From the NCBI GenBank assembly GCA_025201345.1, contig JAIXMG010000037.1, positions 1 to 64,000 of the forward strand: a stretch of DNA of 64,000 nucleotides, read 5' to 3'. Origin of the DNA: Thamnidium elegans. Taxonomy: Eukaryota; Mucoromycota; Mucoromycetes; Mucorales; Mucoraceae. Both the position numbers and the translations under genes were made by a program. Numbering within the stretch: the stretch's first letter is position 1; the number at the start of each line of letters is the position of its first letter. The notes beneath the pieces were generated by a model. That model searched no databases and was not told where the DNA came from. It saw only the letters and a program-made list of their open reading frames with translations. This document shows, in pieces, positions 10,136-21,669 of this stretch.

Positions 10136-10206
10136 TTCATGCAAATCATTCATGCAGATCGCTCATGCAAATTGTTCATGCAGACGATTTATGCAAATCG
10201 TTCATG
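10136..10206. repeat. 13-bp tandem repeat, 5.5 units (TTCATGCAAATCA-like)
   Basis: Five consecutive 13-bp units plus a half unit, each a variant of TTCATGCAAATCG, in the 3' subterminal region of Merlin L3. Alternate units have CAAAT or CAGA at the same place, hinting at a 26-bp higher-order period. A candidate protein-binding array or plain minisatellite. Confidence 0.8.
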
Positions 10207-10442
10207 TATAATGAAGTATACGATGTGTAATGTAAATATCGGAAGCTAGATAAGAAATGGCTTGTAAAACAATTAATAAAGCCCAGTAAAATGTATAATA
10301 GTATAACTGTTAAATGATACAAAAATATAGTTAATGTTTTAAAAAGGTTGGTTTATTTGAAAAGAATAAAGAGTATATAATATAGAAAGTTGTCAATAAA
10401 AAAAGCGAGTGAAAAAAAGACAAGCAAAAAAAGGTTAGATCT

Positions 10443-12186
10443 TTATGACCTACGTGATGAAGAAGGTCGTCCTCGTCCTCTATTAACTCTTGGTCTTCCA
10501 CGTTGACGAGGTAGGGTGGTTGATGGAGCCTCTGAAATATGCTGATCCGCTTGATGATTATTTCTAGTAACTGGTACTGTTTGTCTTTCGATACCCAATT
10601 CACTAACTCTTGGTGTGGAAAAAGATGGGATGATGAAAGAGGGGTCATCATCATCACTTTCTTCGTCTGTAGTAGAGTCCTCATCGAGTTCCTCTTCATC
10701 CCTAGCACGACGACGATTCACCCAAGCTTCAAAGTTACTTTGATCGCGATCCTCTCTTCTCTCTTGCTGCTCTGGTGTCTCTCCACTTCTAGCCTCCGTG
10801 AACATATCAGGTTCGAATGACCCCTGGTTGTTATCGCCTGTTTCAATAATGCCGGTGTTGTCAGAAAATTTTACCTCACGAAGAAAACGAGCCATATCAC
10901 CCATCACATCTTCTTTATTATCAATGAACCATAAGTACTCCAATAGTTTACCTGGAGCAGATCGAACTGTACGATGTCTAGGCTTAATGAACACCTTCAT
11001 ATCTCTCCACAATGATTCAATTATATTCGTATGGATCAGACCTGATTCAGGGACGTGAGACACTACCGGATTTTCGCTTACTTGATCACGCGTGGCAAAA
11101 CCTTGAGAATGATTTACAACCTGATGCGCACGAAAATAAAGACCAGTACCGACACCTCCAAAGGTCAGTCCATTTGCTTCAAACTGGTCTTGTGTTTCTT
11201 GATTATGAAGACCTCTATAAGCTCTCCAACCATCTGAACGAATAACAGAACCTCGTGCACAATACTTGTAAATAATAGGAAGAAGTGTAGCAGCAACACG
11301 ATTGGGAACAGTGCAAAAAAATCTTCTGCCAGCAACATATCTATGACGAGTCTCATCGATGTTATTACGGTTATCAATGTATTGATACGTCATAGGACCA
11401 GATTCTGGTATCAAGGCTTCAACCATTCGGAACACCCAAACACCTTCGACACGACTACCAACATTGTTTTTTCTTTTTCCAATTTTAGATTCGTCGATTT
11501 GAATATGGTGACAACGAGGGTTTACACCAAGACGGTTTTCAGGAGTCAAAGCATGCTTCTTATAGTCTGAAAGCATCATGACTTGAATATCCCGAATGAT
11601 TTGAAGAAGAGCTCCCTTGCTTAAACTTCTACTATCGAAGATTTGTTGAAGAGACTCCTTACGCATATAGTCCATCATAGCACCTAAAATCTTGTGTGCA
11701 GCTGCTTTTCTTTTGTACCAGAAAGAGCTCTTAGTGATGGTGGTAAGTTTCTTATAACGATGACCTTCATCCAAACCGGGAATGCTGCTTACGTGGGAGT
11801 TTCCTGAACACTTGTAGTAGTACTGGTCGCGATCGCTACGATAGTAAAGTTCCATTTGGATTTGACAGCCATTAAATTCGCAAGTCATGTCACTTCTTTC
11901 AAACACTTTCAGTTCTTCGATTAGGTAGCTAAAACTATAGTCAAAATACAGCGATAATATAAAAGATTGTAATATAAACTTACGTCCAAGTTCTGTCAGG
12001 ATCAGATAAAATCACGGCTTCTACATTTTTATCACCAGTACGAGGTACTCTAGAGCCATAATTGGACCGAGCAATAATAGTAGGAACAGAAGGGACTTCT
12101 GAAATAATGCTAGTATTAAGAGAGTTTTGTCTTCTACCACTACGGGCATAAGGTGTAACTGATCTGCTAGAATTACGAGTTGACAT
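10443..12186 (-). CDS. Merlin L3 transposase (ISXO2-type DDE), intact, two exons
   Basis: Exon 1 is 11984-12186 and exon 2 is 10443-11928, separated by a 55-bp intron (GTAAGT..TTTAG). The phase matches the intron in L2, L4 and L5, each interrupting the codon after the conserved Trp. The product is 562 residues. Order: basic N-terminus with Gly-Ser-Arg-Val-Pro, Cys-rich segment, His-His-Ile-Gln-Ile-Asp-Glu-Ser-Lys, Val-Glu-Gly-Val-Trp-Val-Phe-Gly-Met-Val-Glu, Ile-Arg-Ser-Asp-Gly-Trp, and Asn-Ile-Ile-Glu-Ser-Leu-Trp-Arg. An acidic stretch (Asp-Glu-Glu-Leu-Asp-Glu-Asp) follows, then a Gly-Arg-rich tail with AT-hook-like Arg-Gly-Arg-Pro. All three catalytic acids are present, so it may be active. 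Confidence 0.93.
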
Positions 12187-13690
12187 TGTCTAAGATCTTA
12201 ATTGTAATCGAGTAATGTAAGTAGATTTGAGTTAAATTAAACGAATGAGTGAAATGAATGTCGAATAATTGTTTAAAAGTAGTTGCAAAAGTGAAATAGT
12301 ATGACGAAAGTGTTGTTTGGTTATTATAGAAACAAGGAATTACGTTAGATATTACTTTTACGAGTAAACATAATAGTAGAAAAAAAAACTTACATGAAAG
12401 AAAAGAGGGTTTTTATCTTTTTAGATAAAAAAACCTTTTTCACGAAGAGCTTTCGAAGTCACAAAAAAAGCCACTCATTAAATTTAGCAAAATAGCTTTA
12501 GTAAACGCATTTATATCCCCAAAGTCCTCGGCCAAAAGAGATATTACATGATATTTATATGATATTTCGCGAAAAATATATAAATAGTAGCCGTATTGAA
12601 GCTATATAGTTACAATAGTATGTTGAACATTATAATTGCTAAAAACGATGTCTATACTAACATTTTAAATCGCCCAAAATGCCTAGAATCAAGTAAAAAT
12701 CGAATAATTTCAAGTTGCTCTAAAAGCTACCAGAATCAATCTAAAATGGTAAGGCTTCTATTATATTATACCTGTGCATAACGTACATATATTTCTAAAA
12801 GAAAATATAGTTGTATCATCTATAGTTTTAGAGATATCGAATAAAGTAATTTATTTTGACACATTTTAGACGTCAACTGTGAGCTCCGATCATACGATAT
12901 AGATATATAAACTGTAGTTTATTAGTGCTGTTTTTTATTCCCTTTTCAATGATAGTAATTTGGAAACATTATCGGCATATTTGACGAAGTTATGATTTTT
13001 TCGGAGAGCGAAAAAACAAACAAAATTATCGATATCAAGGTTAATAATTCATATAAATGTAAAATATTTATATCATATAAAAGACAAAAACTAGCCGCTT
13101 AATATATATTTATTGTATGCTTATTAAAAGCTATTTACGAAATTATACTTTAATTTATCGTAATAATAAACAAAATTAGATATATACCTCTTCGTTGTAA
13201 TTTTTATTTTGTAATTATAAAATTATTTTTCTACTAAGTAAAAACGTTTAAAATTTATTTCAATAGAATATACTACGTTTCTCTTTTAAAATATATAAAA
13301 TATATACCTCTAGTACATTTAGATTGAAAGTTATAAGCAAAAAACCAAAATAAAAAATGCGAAAAAAAAGCAAATTTTTTAAAAATAAAAAATTGATAAA
13401 ACGTTTTCCGGGAATTGAACCGGGACCATCATAATGCTCTACAGGTTGGACTAGGGAGACGAGTTGTTATTATTAAGAATTTACCATCAATTAGATTGTG
13501 TACGATATTGTTACAATCTTTTGGGTTTTTGTTTAACTGTGTCCTAATTAATCGGAAAAATTTATTTCTACTATTACGCACATTAGTAAGAATTAAATGT
13601 CTTTCAAATGAAGTATTAACTATGTCCTATGTGTATATATTCGAGAAGTAGAAGCCAGATGAAAACTCAGAATATTAATAATCATATAGT
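12187..13690. other. Merlin L3 5' flank, no protein gene seen
   Basis: AT-rich. Just upstream of the start codon is a stem-loop-like stretch (about 12409-12442, GGTTTTTATC..GATAAAAAAACC). The rest has only short frames without family resemblance. The tRNA-like segment is listed separately. Confidence 0.6.
13403..13460 (-). other. tRNA-like segment in the Merlin L3 5' region
   Basis: On the reverse strand the segment has an A-box-like TAGTCCAACCTGTAGAGC and a B-box GGTTCAATTCC with a nearly paired T arm (CCCGG/CCCGG around TTCAATT). The acceptor stem does not pair, so this is not a working tRNA gene. It lies about 515-525 bp inside the 5' end of L3, on the coding strand of the transposase. 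L4 has the same arrangement. Confidence 0.5.
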
Positions 13691-14001
13691 TATTGCTGTG
13701 GCTTGTCGAAAAAAGTAACAAAACTATCATTCGATGCAGATTTTTTGTGGCTTTCTAATGATATATTTTTTGTCCGGGTCGAAGTCCTTTTAATATTTAA
13801 TTCGGAGTTTAAACGCTTTTCCGGGCCGGATTTTAATTATAGGGATTTATGAATTAAGTAAAAAAGACGCGTAAAAATAGCGGCTACAACCTTGTCACTA
13901 ACATATTTTTAATTATTTCATTTCCCATCTAGCATTTAATGCTGGAACCTATCTTGTACCAGACCCTATTCAGCTACCTTTTGAGGAACAGCAATGAGGA
14001 A

Positions 14002-14173
14002 GGCTAATAATTAAGATAGGGATTAATTGTAGCCGTTTGGGATATAAAAATAGTAGGAATTTGAAATTTGGAGAGATGATACATTGTAATTTTCCGCATC
14101 TTTTAAAGTAACTTTCGTGACTGTCAAATTATTATTGCGTGCGCTATAGGCCAAAATGTGTCAATTAAATAGG
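14002..14173. repeat. Merlin L4 left TIR (partners 18316-18487 and 22433-22604)
   Basis: Inverted match to the right ends of both tandem copies; it begins with GG, as Merlin TIRs usually do. It also contains AGCCGTTTGGGATAT and GCGTGCGCTATAGGCC, unusually GC-rich words for this window. Confidence 0.9.
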
Positions 14174-15831
14174 GTTAAATTCAAAAGCGCGTTAGGCTAT
14201 GATTCAAAAAGCTTCAGATTTTCACACAATGCATTAATAAAGTTTCCACATATTCTCCAAAGTTTTCAAATTAATTCTAGCTATATTTCGGTCTCCGCGA
14301 GCGTTAAAAGTCTAAGATGCGCTGGGACAGCATAAAAACTATTAAATACGGTTTGACAGTTAATTACGATAAAAATAGCTATATTTAAAATTATTAAATT
14401 TTAAGAAATTAATTTTATGTAATAAAAGAAGTCGTAATTGCCAAAAAACATTTTAACCAGCTTGGATATTTTTAATTTATTTTATAAGTTTCAAAAGTTT
14501 ATCTGTGTAGCTCGGTTTGTAGAGCGTCGAATTAGCAATCTTCGTGTCGCTGGTTCGACCCCGTACGTCAACTTTTGTAAAAAAAAAATTTGCTTTTTTT
14601 TCTAAGATTTTTGATATATTTATTTTTTTGAACTGGTCATAACTTTGCGAATTTTTATTTTTTTGAAATTCTGATTTGATATTCTTTTCTTTGGTAAAAT
14701 TCTACATAAGTTCACATTAATAGTCTAGGTAATTTACTTGTAAAAAAAGAAATTGTTATTATTTTTCAAAAAAAGATGACATACTCAAATGATATTAAAT
14801 TTACTTTGTATTTGCTTTAAAATGTGGAATAAATTTTAAAAACTTTTTAAGGATAGCTGTAAATAATTTTGATAAAGCTATTAATAATTTTAACGCGATT
14901 TCTATTTATTTCAAGTTAGTATCATAATTTTTGGTGGAGATATTAAGGTTTTAATCATTATCTTCATTTTTTTAAATGCAAATTACTCAATCAATTTTTA
15001 AGCTAAAGTCTTTTTTAAATGCTCAAATAAAAGAAAACAAACTGATTAAGACAATGTTATATTTATAGCTGAGACAGTTGCGAATTAAGGTATTTAAATG
15101 CTATAAAAAATAAGCATTTTTTATTTTTGTTTCTGCTATGAATTCTGAACAAACAGTCAGAACTACACAATTTTAGTTTTAAAACATGCGTAATTAACGG
15201 TTCTATTACGTATATAGGTTTTACTACGATTGAAAAAGGAAATTGGTGCTGATATTACCAAAAATTAAAAATGACGGATAAAATATGGTCCGAACTTATG
15301 ATACAATAACGATAGGCGAATTTTAAAAATAGTTTTAAAAACTAAGCTAATTTTCATATATACTTATCACTAATACATTCTTTATTTTATTTATATAATT
15401 CACTGTAAAAAGCAAAAAATAGTTCACCCAATTTCTTAATTTCGTTCCTTTCGCAGTAAAAATCACATAATAACCCCTTTTTTTGGTCTATAAACTTATT
15501 TTTTGCTTACAGAGTGCTATATATAAGTTTAAAAACACTATATTTAAGAGCTTTATTTTTTATAGCTCCTCAAAATATTGATTTTTCGGCTAGCGACAAG
15601 CATAATCAAATCCACGCAGTTTAAATTAAAGAGTGACTACTTTAAATTTATTTATTTAGGGTAGGGGGAGCCTAGATATTTTCTTCTTCTTTCTTTAACT
15701 TTTTATCAATCATGTAAGTGCCAAAAAAAAAAAAAAACATAATGCCATTAACCCATTGTTAATTTTATGTTTTGTTTATACATTTACTATACATTAGTTT
15801 TTTGTCGTTAATCTTAAGCATCTTATTTTAA
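14174..15831. other. Merlin L4 5' flank, long AT-rich leader region
   Basis: About 1.65 kb between the TIR and the start codon. Apart from the tRNA-like segment there is no gene. The last 250 bp contain GGTAGGGGGAGCC (15660) and a 17-bp A run (about 15723); a promoter presumably lies here but no clear TATA box is assigned. Confidence 0.6.
14500..14576 (+). other. tRNA-like segment in the Merlin L4 5' region
   Basis: A-box TAGCTCGGTTTGTAGAGC forming a paired D arm (GCTC/GAGC), a loop TTAGCAA that would read as an AGC anticodon, B-box GGTTCGACCCC and a T run just after (CTTTT). The anticodon and T stems have mismatches, so a pseudo-tRNA or SINE-like head is more likely than a gene. It sits 498 bp inside the 5' terminus. 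As in L3, it is followed by an AAAAATTTGCTTTTTTTT-like stretch. Confidence 0.55.
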
Positions 15832-17552
15832 ATGTCTTCAATTATTCCTCGCTCTCGTGGTCGTGTTGCTGGTCAAGTAGTTTCCACTTATCGTAGTCGC
15901 GTTTTAGATGGTGATGTCTTGGAATTAGCAAGAATGATTACTCTCGAAAGAGGTGACATCTGGACGTAAGTTATTTTAAGCTACTATTATACCTACTTTA
16001 ACAACTAACATTAAAATTTTCCGTGTTTAGTGTTCTTAAGGACCATTTTAGGGCATTCGATAGACAACCTGACGCTCGCTGTGGTATTCAAGGCTGTATT
16101 CACTACCCTACCTTATGGTGGCGAGAGGAAAGAGAGCAATGGTACTTGTATTGTGGCGGAGGTTACTCTATCGGCGATGATGGTTCAACCGTTGGTCATA
16201 ACGGACCTTTACGCCGTACTATTACGAACGGTTCAATGTTTTATCGTAAGAAAATGATCTTGCAGTACATGATATCTGCTATGTACCAATTCTTCCAAGG
16301 TGGGCGTATCACTGATGTTCTTAGAGGCCATAGTATCTCTCCTAACACGTTGTCTCAGCTATTGCTTGATTGCCAGCTTTTGATGTTATCTGATTATGAG
16401 AGCCATAATCTTGGTGAGAATCATCTTCTCGGAAACAACCCCAGGTGTCATCATATCCAGATCGACGAGTCAAAACTTGGTAAGCGTAAACATGGTCGTG
16501 GTCGTCCCGTCGAAGGTATCTGGGTGTTTGGAATGGTCGAAGCTCTTATTCCGGAGGATCCCAACGGACGTACGTATGAGTATACGGATTTTCGCACTGG
16601 TGCTACTGAGACTCGCTACCATTTTGAAGCTGGCAACCGCATCTTTTTAACTGTACCTAACCGTACTGCTGCCACCCTCTTGCCAATTATTTACAAATTC
16701 TGTAAGTCCGGAACTGTTATCCGTTCCGATGGTTGGCGCGCTTATCGTAATCTTCATCGTCCTTCTCATGTAGACAATGGTCAATTGGACTTTAATGGCG
16801 AGAACAACCAGCTTTTTTTTAGAGCTCATCAAGTCGTTAATCACAGTCAGGGATTTACTACAGTTGATCAAGTAACTACCAATCCGGACGTATCCTTAAC
16901 TCCTGTTTCAGGTCATTTACACACAAACATAATTGAGTGTCTTTGGAGAGACTTGAAGGTCTTTATTGGGCCAAGATACCGTAACTCTAAGGATTGTCCT
17001 GGTAAGATTGTAGAGTATCTGTGGCGCTATGCCAATAGGGGTAGCTTCATCAATGGCATGAAGAGGTGTATTCGTGAGGTGCAGGTAGTACATGACGGTA
17101 CTGTTGGTGGCGAAGGCTCGGTACCTTTTACAGCAGGTCAAGATGGCGAAGACCTTGAGGCTCAAGAGAGAAGGTTAAGACGAGAGGAACGTATGTTCGA
17201 TCAGTGGGTTTCTAGAAGAAGAGAACGTGATGAAGACGAAGCAGTTCTATCAGAATCTGATGGTGATAATGATGACCCTCGCGCAGATGAGGATTATATC
17301 CCAGCAAGAGGAAGGGTGCCAAGACCTACCAATTTGGAGGAGCCCACTGGAGATGCAAACCAGCAGGTAGAAGACCAAAATGTTCGTCGTTCAAGCCGTG
17401 TTCCTGTTGCTGGTCGCGGTCGTGGTCGAGTAGGAAGACCAGCTCGTCAAGCAGCTAATCCTGCCAGTGTAGCTAGTCGTGGAAGACCTTCCAGAGGCTC
17501 CCGAGGTAGGGGCCGTCCTAGAGGCAGTGCTTCCCGTAATACTCGCTCTTAA
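15832..17552 (+). CDS. Merlin L4 transposase (ISXO2-type DDE), intact, copy 1
   Basis: Exon 1 is 15832-15965, the 65-bp intron (15966-16030) is GTAAGT..TTTAG and exon 2 is 16031-17552, giving 551 residues. The ATG at 15832 follows AA and opens a basic N-terminus. Cys residues near 62-67 and 86 suggest a zinc-binding segment. The catalytic acids are Asp190 (His-Ile-Gln-Ile-Asp-Glu-Ser), Asp278 (Ile-Arg-Ser-Asp-Gly-Trp) and Glu347 (Ile-Ile-Glu-Cys-Leu-Trp). After about 400 comes an acidic linker, then a tail of Gly-Arg-Gly-Arg and Arg-Gly-Arg-Pro-Arg-Gly repeats resembling AT-hooks. AATAAA-type signals follow the stop. It mobilises its own element by cut and paste (family knowledge). Nothing visible is broken. 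Confidence 0.95.
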
Positions 17553-18487
17553 TCTACTTTTTTTTTCTAATAAAACAATGCTAAAACAACATTATATTAT
17601 TTTTGGATCAATAAAACTTTATATATTTTTACATGTTAGTCGAGTAACTTTATACGGCGATCAATACCGCAACCTATTTTTTCAGGTATAATGCTAGCTG
17701 TATTAGGGTCTGTACTGCTACGTATACTACCTATAGTACAACCTAAAAAGGGTCAATATAGCAGACCAAGCTGAGGACATATTGGGGTTTACTGTATGTA
17801 CGCTAGTTTAACATATTAGGTACGGTGATTTATCTACCATTTAACTAACGAGTTTTTAAGTTAAACTAATTTTAAATTGCTCTAAAATAATCTAAAGATG
17901 TGTAGCTTTTCAAAAAATTAATTTATATTCTGATATTAGAATTTTTTACATCGTCAAACTTCTATATCACGTGTTTTTCGGCCGTTTTTAAGTTATGTGC
18001 TGTTTTTAACGGCCCATATCTCCACCAATAATTAACATAAAAAGGCCGTTCTTACGTTATTTTTAGTTTCAAAGCATCTACTTTTAGATAAAAGGATATT
18101 TTTGCGGAACCCAAAATTTTTGTCAGGGGCCATATTATACACAGTCATATTATACCTCAAAATAGGGGTATTTCGACATTTTGACGAACGATTACTCAGA
18201 AACTAGCTTATGAAAATTGCTCAAATTTAAAGATTAGTTTTTAAAAATACTAAACTAACGTTCATTAAAATTTCATATTGATCGGAGTTAAATTGAAACC
18301 ACCACTGAATTTAAACCTATTTAATTGACACATTTTGGCCTATAGCGCACGCAATAATAATTTGACAGTCACGAAAGTTACTTTAAAAGATGCGGAAAAT
18401 TACAATGTATCATCTCTCCAAATTTCAAATTCCTACTATTTTTATATCCCAAACGGCTACAATTAATCCCTATCTTAATTATTAGCC
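17553..18487. other. Merlin L4 3' flank
   Basis: Noncoding 935 bp between the transposase stop and the right end. It includes poly(A)-type signals (AATAAA near 17571 and 17611) and the right TIR. The same segment recurs at 21670-22604. Confidence 0.6.
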
Positions 18488-18616
18488 AAAAATAGCTATA
18501 TTTAAAATTATTAAATTTTAAGAAATTAATTTTATGTAATAAAAGAAGTCGTAATTGCCAAAAAACATTTTAACCAGCTTGGATATTTTTAATTTATTTT
18601 ATAAGTTTCAAAAGTT

Positions 18617-18693
18617 TATCTGTGTAGCTCGGTTTGTAGAGCGTCGAATTAGCAATCTTCGTGTCGCTGGTTCGACCCCGTACGTCAACTTTT
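18617..18693 (+). other. tRNA-like segment, second copy
   Basis: Same sequence as 14500-14576, shifted by 4117 bp. Confidence 0.55.
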
Positions 18694-19948
18694 GTAAAAA
18701 AAAAATTTGCTTTTTTTTCTAAGATTTTTGATATATTTATTTTTTTGAACTGGTCATAACTTTGCGAATTTTTATTTTTTTGAAATTCTGATTTGATATT
18801 CTTTTCTTTGGTAAAATTCTACATAAGTTCACATTAATAGTCTAGGTAATTTACTTGTAAAAAAAGAAATTGTTATTATTTTTCAAAAAAAGATGACATA
18901 CTCAAATGATATTAAATTTACTTTGTATTTGCTTTAAAATGTGGAATAAATTTTAAAAACTTTTTAAGGATAGCTGTAAATAATTTTGATAAAGCTATTA
19001 ATAATTTTAACGCGATTTCTATTTATTTCAAGTTAGTATCATAATTTTTGGTGGAGATATTAAGGTTTTAATCATTATCTTCATTTTTTTAAATGCAAAT
19101 TACTCAATCAATTTTTAAGCTAAAGTCTTTTTTAAATGCTCAAATAAAAGAAAACAAACTGATTAAGACAATGTTATATTTATAGCTGAGACAGTTGCGA
19201 ATTAAGGTATTTAAATGCTATAAAAAATAAGCATTTTTTATTTTTGTTTCTGCTATGAATTCTGAACAAACAGTCAGAACTACACAATTTTAGTTTTAAA
19301 ACATGCGTAATTAACGGTTCTATTACGTATATAGGTTTTACTACGATTGAAAAAGGAAATTGGTGCTGATATTACCAAAAATTAAAAATGACGGATAAAA
19401 TATGGTCCGAACTTATGATACAATAACGATAGGCGAATTTTAAAAATAGTTTTAAAAACTAAGCTAATTTTCATATATACTTATCACTAATACATTCTTT
19501 ATTTTATTTATATAATTCACTGTAAAAAGCAAAAAATAGTTCACCCAATTTCTTAATTTCGTTCCTTTCGCAGTAAAAATCACATAATAACCCCTTTTTT
19601 TGGTCTATAAACTTATTTTTTGCTTACAGAGTGCTATATATAAGTTTAAAAACACTATATTTAAGAGCTTTATTTTTTATAGCTCCTCAAAATATTGATT
19701 TTTCGGCTAGCGACAAGCATAATCAAATCCACGCAGTTTAAATTAAAGAGTGACTACTTTAAATTTATTTATTTAGGGTAGGGGGAGCCTAGATATTTTC
19801 TTCTTCTTTCTTTAACTTTTTATCAATCATGTAAGTGCCAAAAAAAAAAAAAAACATAATGCCATTAACCCATTGTTAATTTTATGTTTTGTTTATACAT
19901 TTACTATACATTAGTTTTTTGTCGTTAATCTTAAGCATCTTATTTTAA

Positions 19949-21669
19949 ATGTCTTCAATTATTCCTCGCTCTCGTGGTCGTGTTGCTGGTCAAGTAGTTT
20001 CCACTTATCGTAGTCGCGTTTTAGATGGTGATGTCTTGGAATTAGCAAGAATGATTACTCTCGAAAGAGGTGACATCTGGACGTAAGTTATTTTAAGCTA
20101 CTATTATACCTACTTTAACAACTAACATTAAAATTTTCCGTGTTTAGTGTTCTTAAGGACCATTTTAGGGCATTCGATAGACAACCTGACGCTCGCTGTG
20201 GTATTCAAGGCTGTATTCACTACCCTACCTTATGGTGGCGAGAGGAAAGAGAGCAATGGTACTTGTATTGTGGCGGAGGTTACTCTATCGGCGATGATGG
20301 TTCAACCGTTGGTCATAACGGACCTTTACGCCGTACTATTACGAACGGTTCAATGTTTTATCGTAAGAAAATGATCTTGCAGTACATGATATCTGCTATG
20401 TACCAATTCTTCCAAGGTGGGCGTATCACTGATGTTCTTAGAGGCCATAGTATCTCTCCTAACACGTTGTCTCAGCTATTGCTTGATTGCCAGCTTTTGA
20501 TGTTATCTGATTATGAGAGCCATAATCTTGGTGAGAATCATCTTCTCGGAAACAACCCCAGGTGTCATCATATCCAGATCGACGAGTCAAAACTTGGTAA
20601 GCGTAAACATGGTCGTGGTCGTCCCGTCGAAGGTATCTGGGTGTTTGGAATGGTCGAAGCTCTTATTCCGGAGGATCCCAACGGACGTACGTATGAGTAT
20701 ACGGATTTTCGCACTGGTGCTACTGAGACTCGCTACCATTTTGAAGCTGGCAACCGCATCTTTTTAACTGTACCTAACCGTACTGCTGCCACCCTCTTGC
20801 CAATTATTTACAAATTCTGTAAGTCCGGAACTGTTATCCGTTCCGATGGTTGGCGCGCTTATCGTAATCTTCATCGTCCTTCTCATGTAGACAATGGTCA
20901 ATTGGACTTTAATGGCGAGAACAACCAGCTTTTTTTTAGAGCTCATCAAGTCGTTAATCACAGTCAGGGATTTACTACAGTTGATCAAGTAACTACCAAT
21001 CCGGACGTATCCTTAACTCCTGTTTCAGGTCATTTACACACAAACATAATTGAGTGTCTTTGGAGAGACTTGAAGGTCTTTATTGGGCCAAGATACCGTA
21101 ACTCTAAGGATTGTCCTGGTAAGATTGTAGAGTATCTGTGGCGCTATGCCAATAGGGGTAGCTTCATCAATGGCATGAAGAGGTGTATTCGTGAGGTGCA
21201 GGTAGTACATGACGGTACTGTTGGTGGCGAAGGCTCGGTACCTTTTACAGCAGGTCAAGATGGCGAAGACCTTGAGGCTCAAGAGAGAAGGTTAAGACGA
21301 GAGGAACGTATGTTCGATCAGTGGGTTTCTAGAAGAAGAGAACGTGATGAAGACGAAGCAGTTCTATCAGAATCTGATGGTGATAATGATGACCCTCGCG
21401 CAGATGAGGATTATATCCCAGCAAGAGGAAGGGTGCCAAGACCTACCAATTTGGAGGAGCCCACTGGAGATGCAAACCAGCAGGTAGAAGACCAAAATGT
21501 TCGTCGTTCAAGCCGTGTTCCTGTTGCTGGTCGCGGTCGTGGTCGAGTAGGAAGACCAGCTCGTCAAGCAGCTAATCCTGCCAGTGTAGCTAGTCGTGGA
21601 AGACCTTCCAGAGGCTCCCGAGGTAGGGGCCGTCCTAGAGGCAGTGCTTCCCGTAATACTCGCTCTTAA
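19949..21669 (+). CDS. Merlin L4 transposase, copy 2
   Basis: Exons 19949-20082 and 20148-21669, with the same intron and the same 551-residue product as copy 1. It has its own 5' leader but no left TIR upstream. See copy 1 for domains. Confidence 0.94.

Larger units (their letters stand above)
9533..13975 (-). mobile_element. Merlin L3: large Merlin element, both ends present
   Basis: The left end is GGCTGAAGTACAAGATAGG (9533). The right end, read on the reverse strand, gives AGCTGAA, a 9-bp extra stretch, then GTACAAGATAGGTTCC (about 13942-13975). Regions 9533-9780 and about 13690-13975 are diverged inverted repeats sharing several blocks (TCCGGGCC, AGCGGCTACAA, CTTTC..ATGATATATTTTTTGTCCGG). 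No matching 8-bp TSD is seen, so boundaries are good to a few bases. Length is about 4.44 kb with one transposase gene. Bases 9780-10440 hold the gene's 3' flank and the 13-bp repeat; 12187-13690 is the AT-rich 5' flank with a tRNA-like segment. Confidence 0.78.
14002..18487 (+). mobile_element. Merlin L4: large Merlin element with 172-bp TIRs
   Basis: Ends are GGCTAATAATTAAGATAGG at 14002 and its reverse complement at 18487. The TIRs (14002-14173 and 18316-18487) appear identical over 172 bp, then diverge. One spliced transposase gene lies on the plus strand. The right end is followed directly by a second copy of 14371-18487. No convincing 8-bp TSD is found (left flank ATGAGGA, right flank AGATAAAA after the tandem copy). 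Confidence 0.88.

Noticed and set aside
13415..13651. 78-codon plus-strand frame
   Set aside because: Starts in the tRNA-like segment, no composition or homology support.
13976..14001. 8-bp TSDs for Merlin L3 and L4
   Set aside because: Flanks compared on both sides do not match; boundaries rest on the TIRs only.
14500..14576. Functional tRNA-Ala gene
   Set aside because: A and B boxes are good, but anticodon and T stems mismatch and the acceptor does not pair; listed as tRNA-like only.
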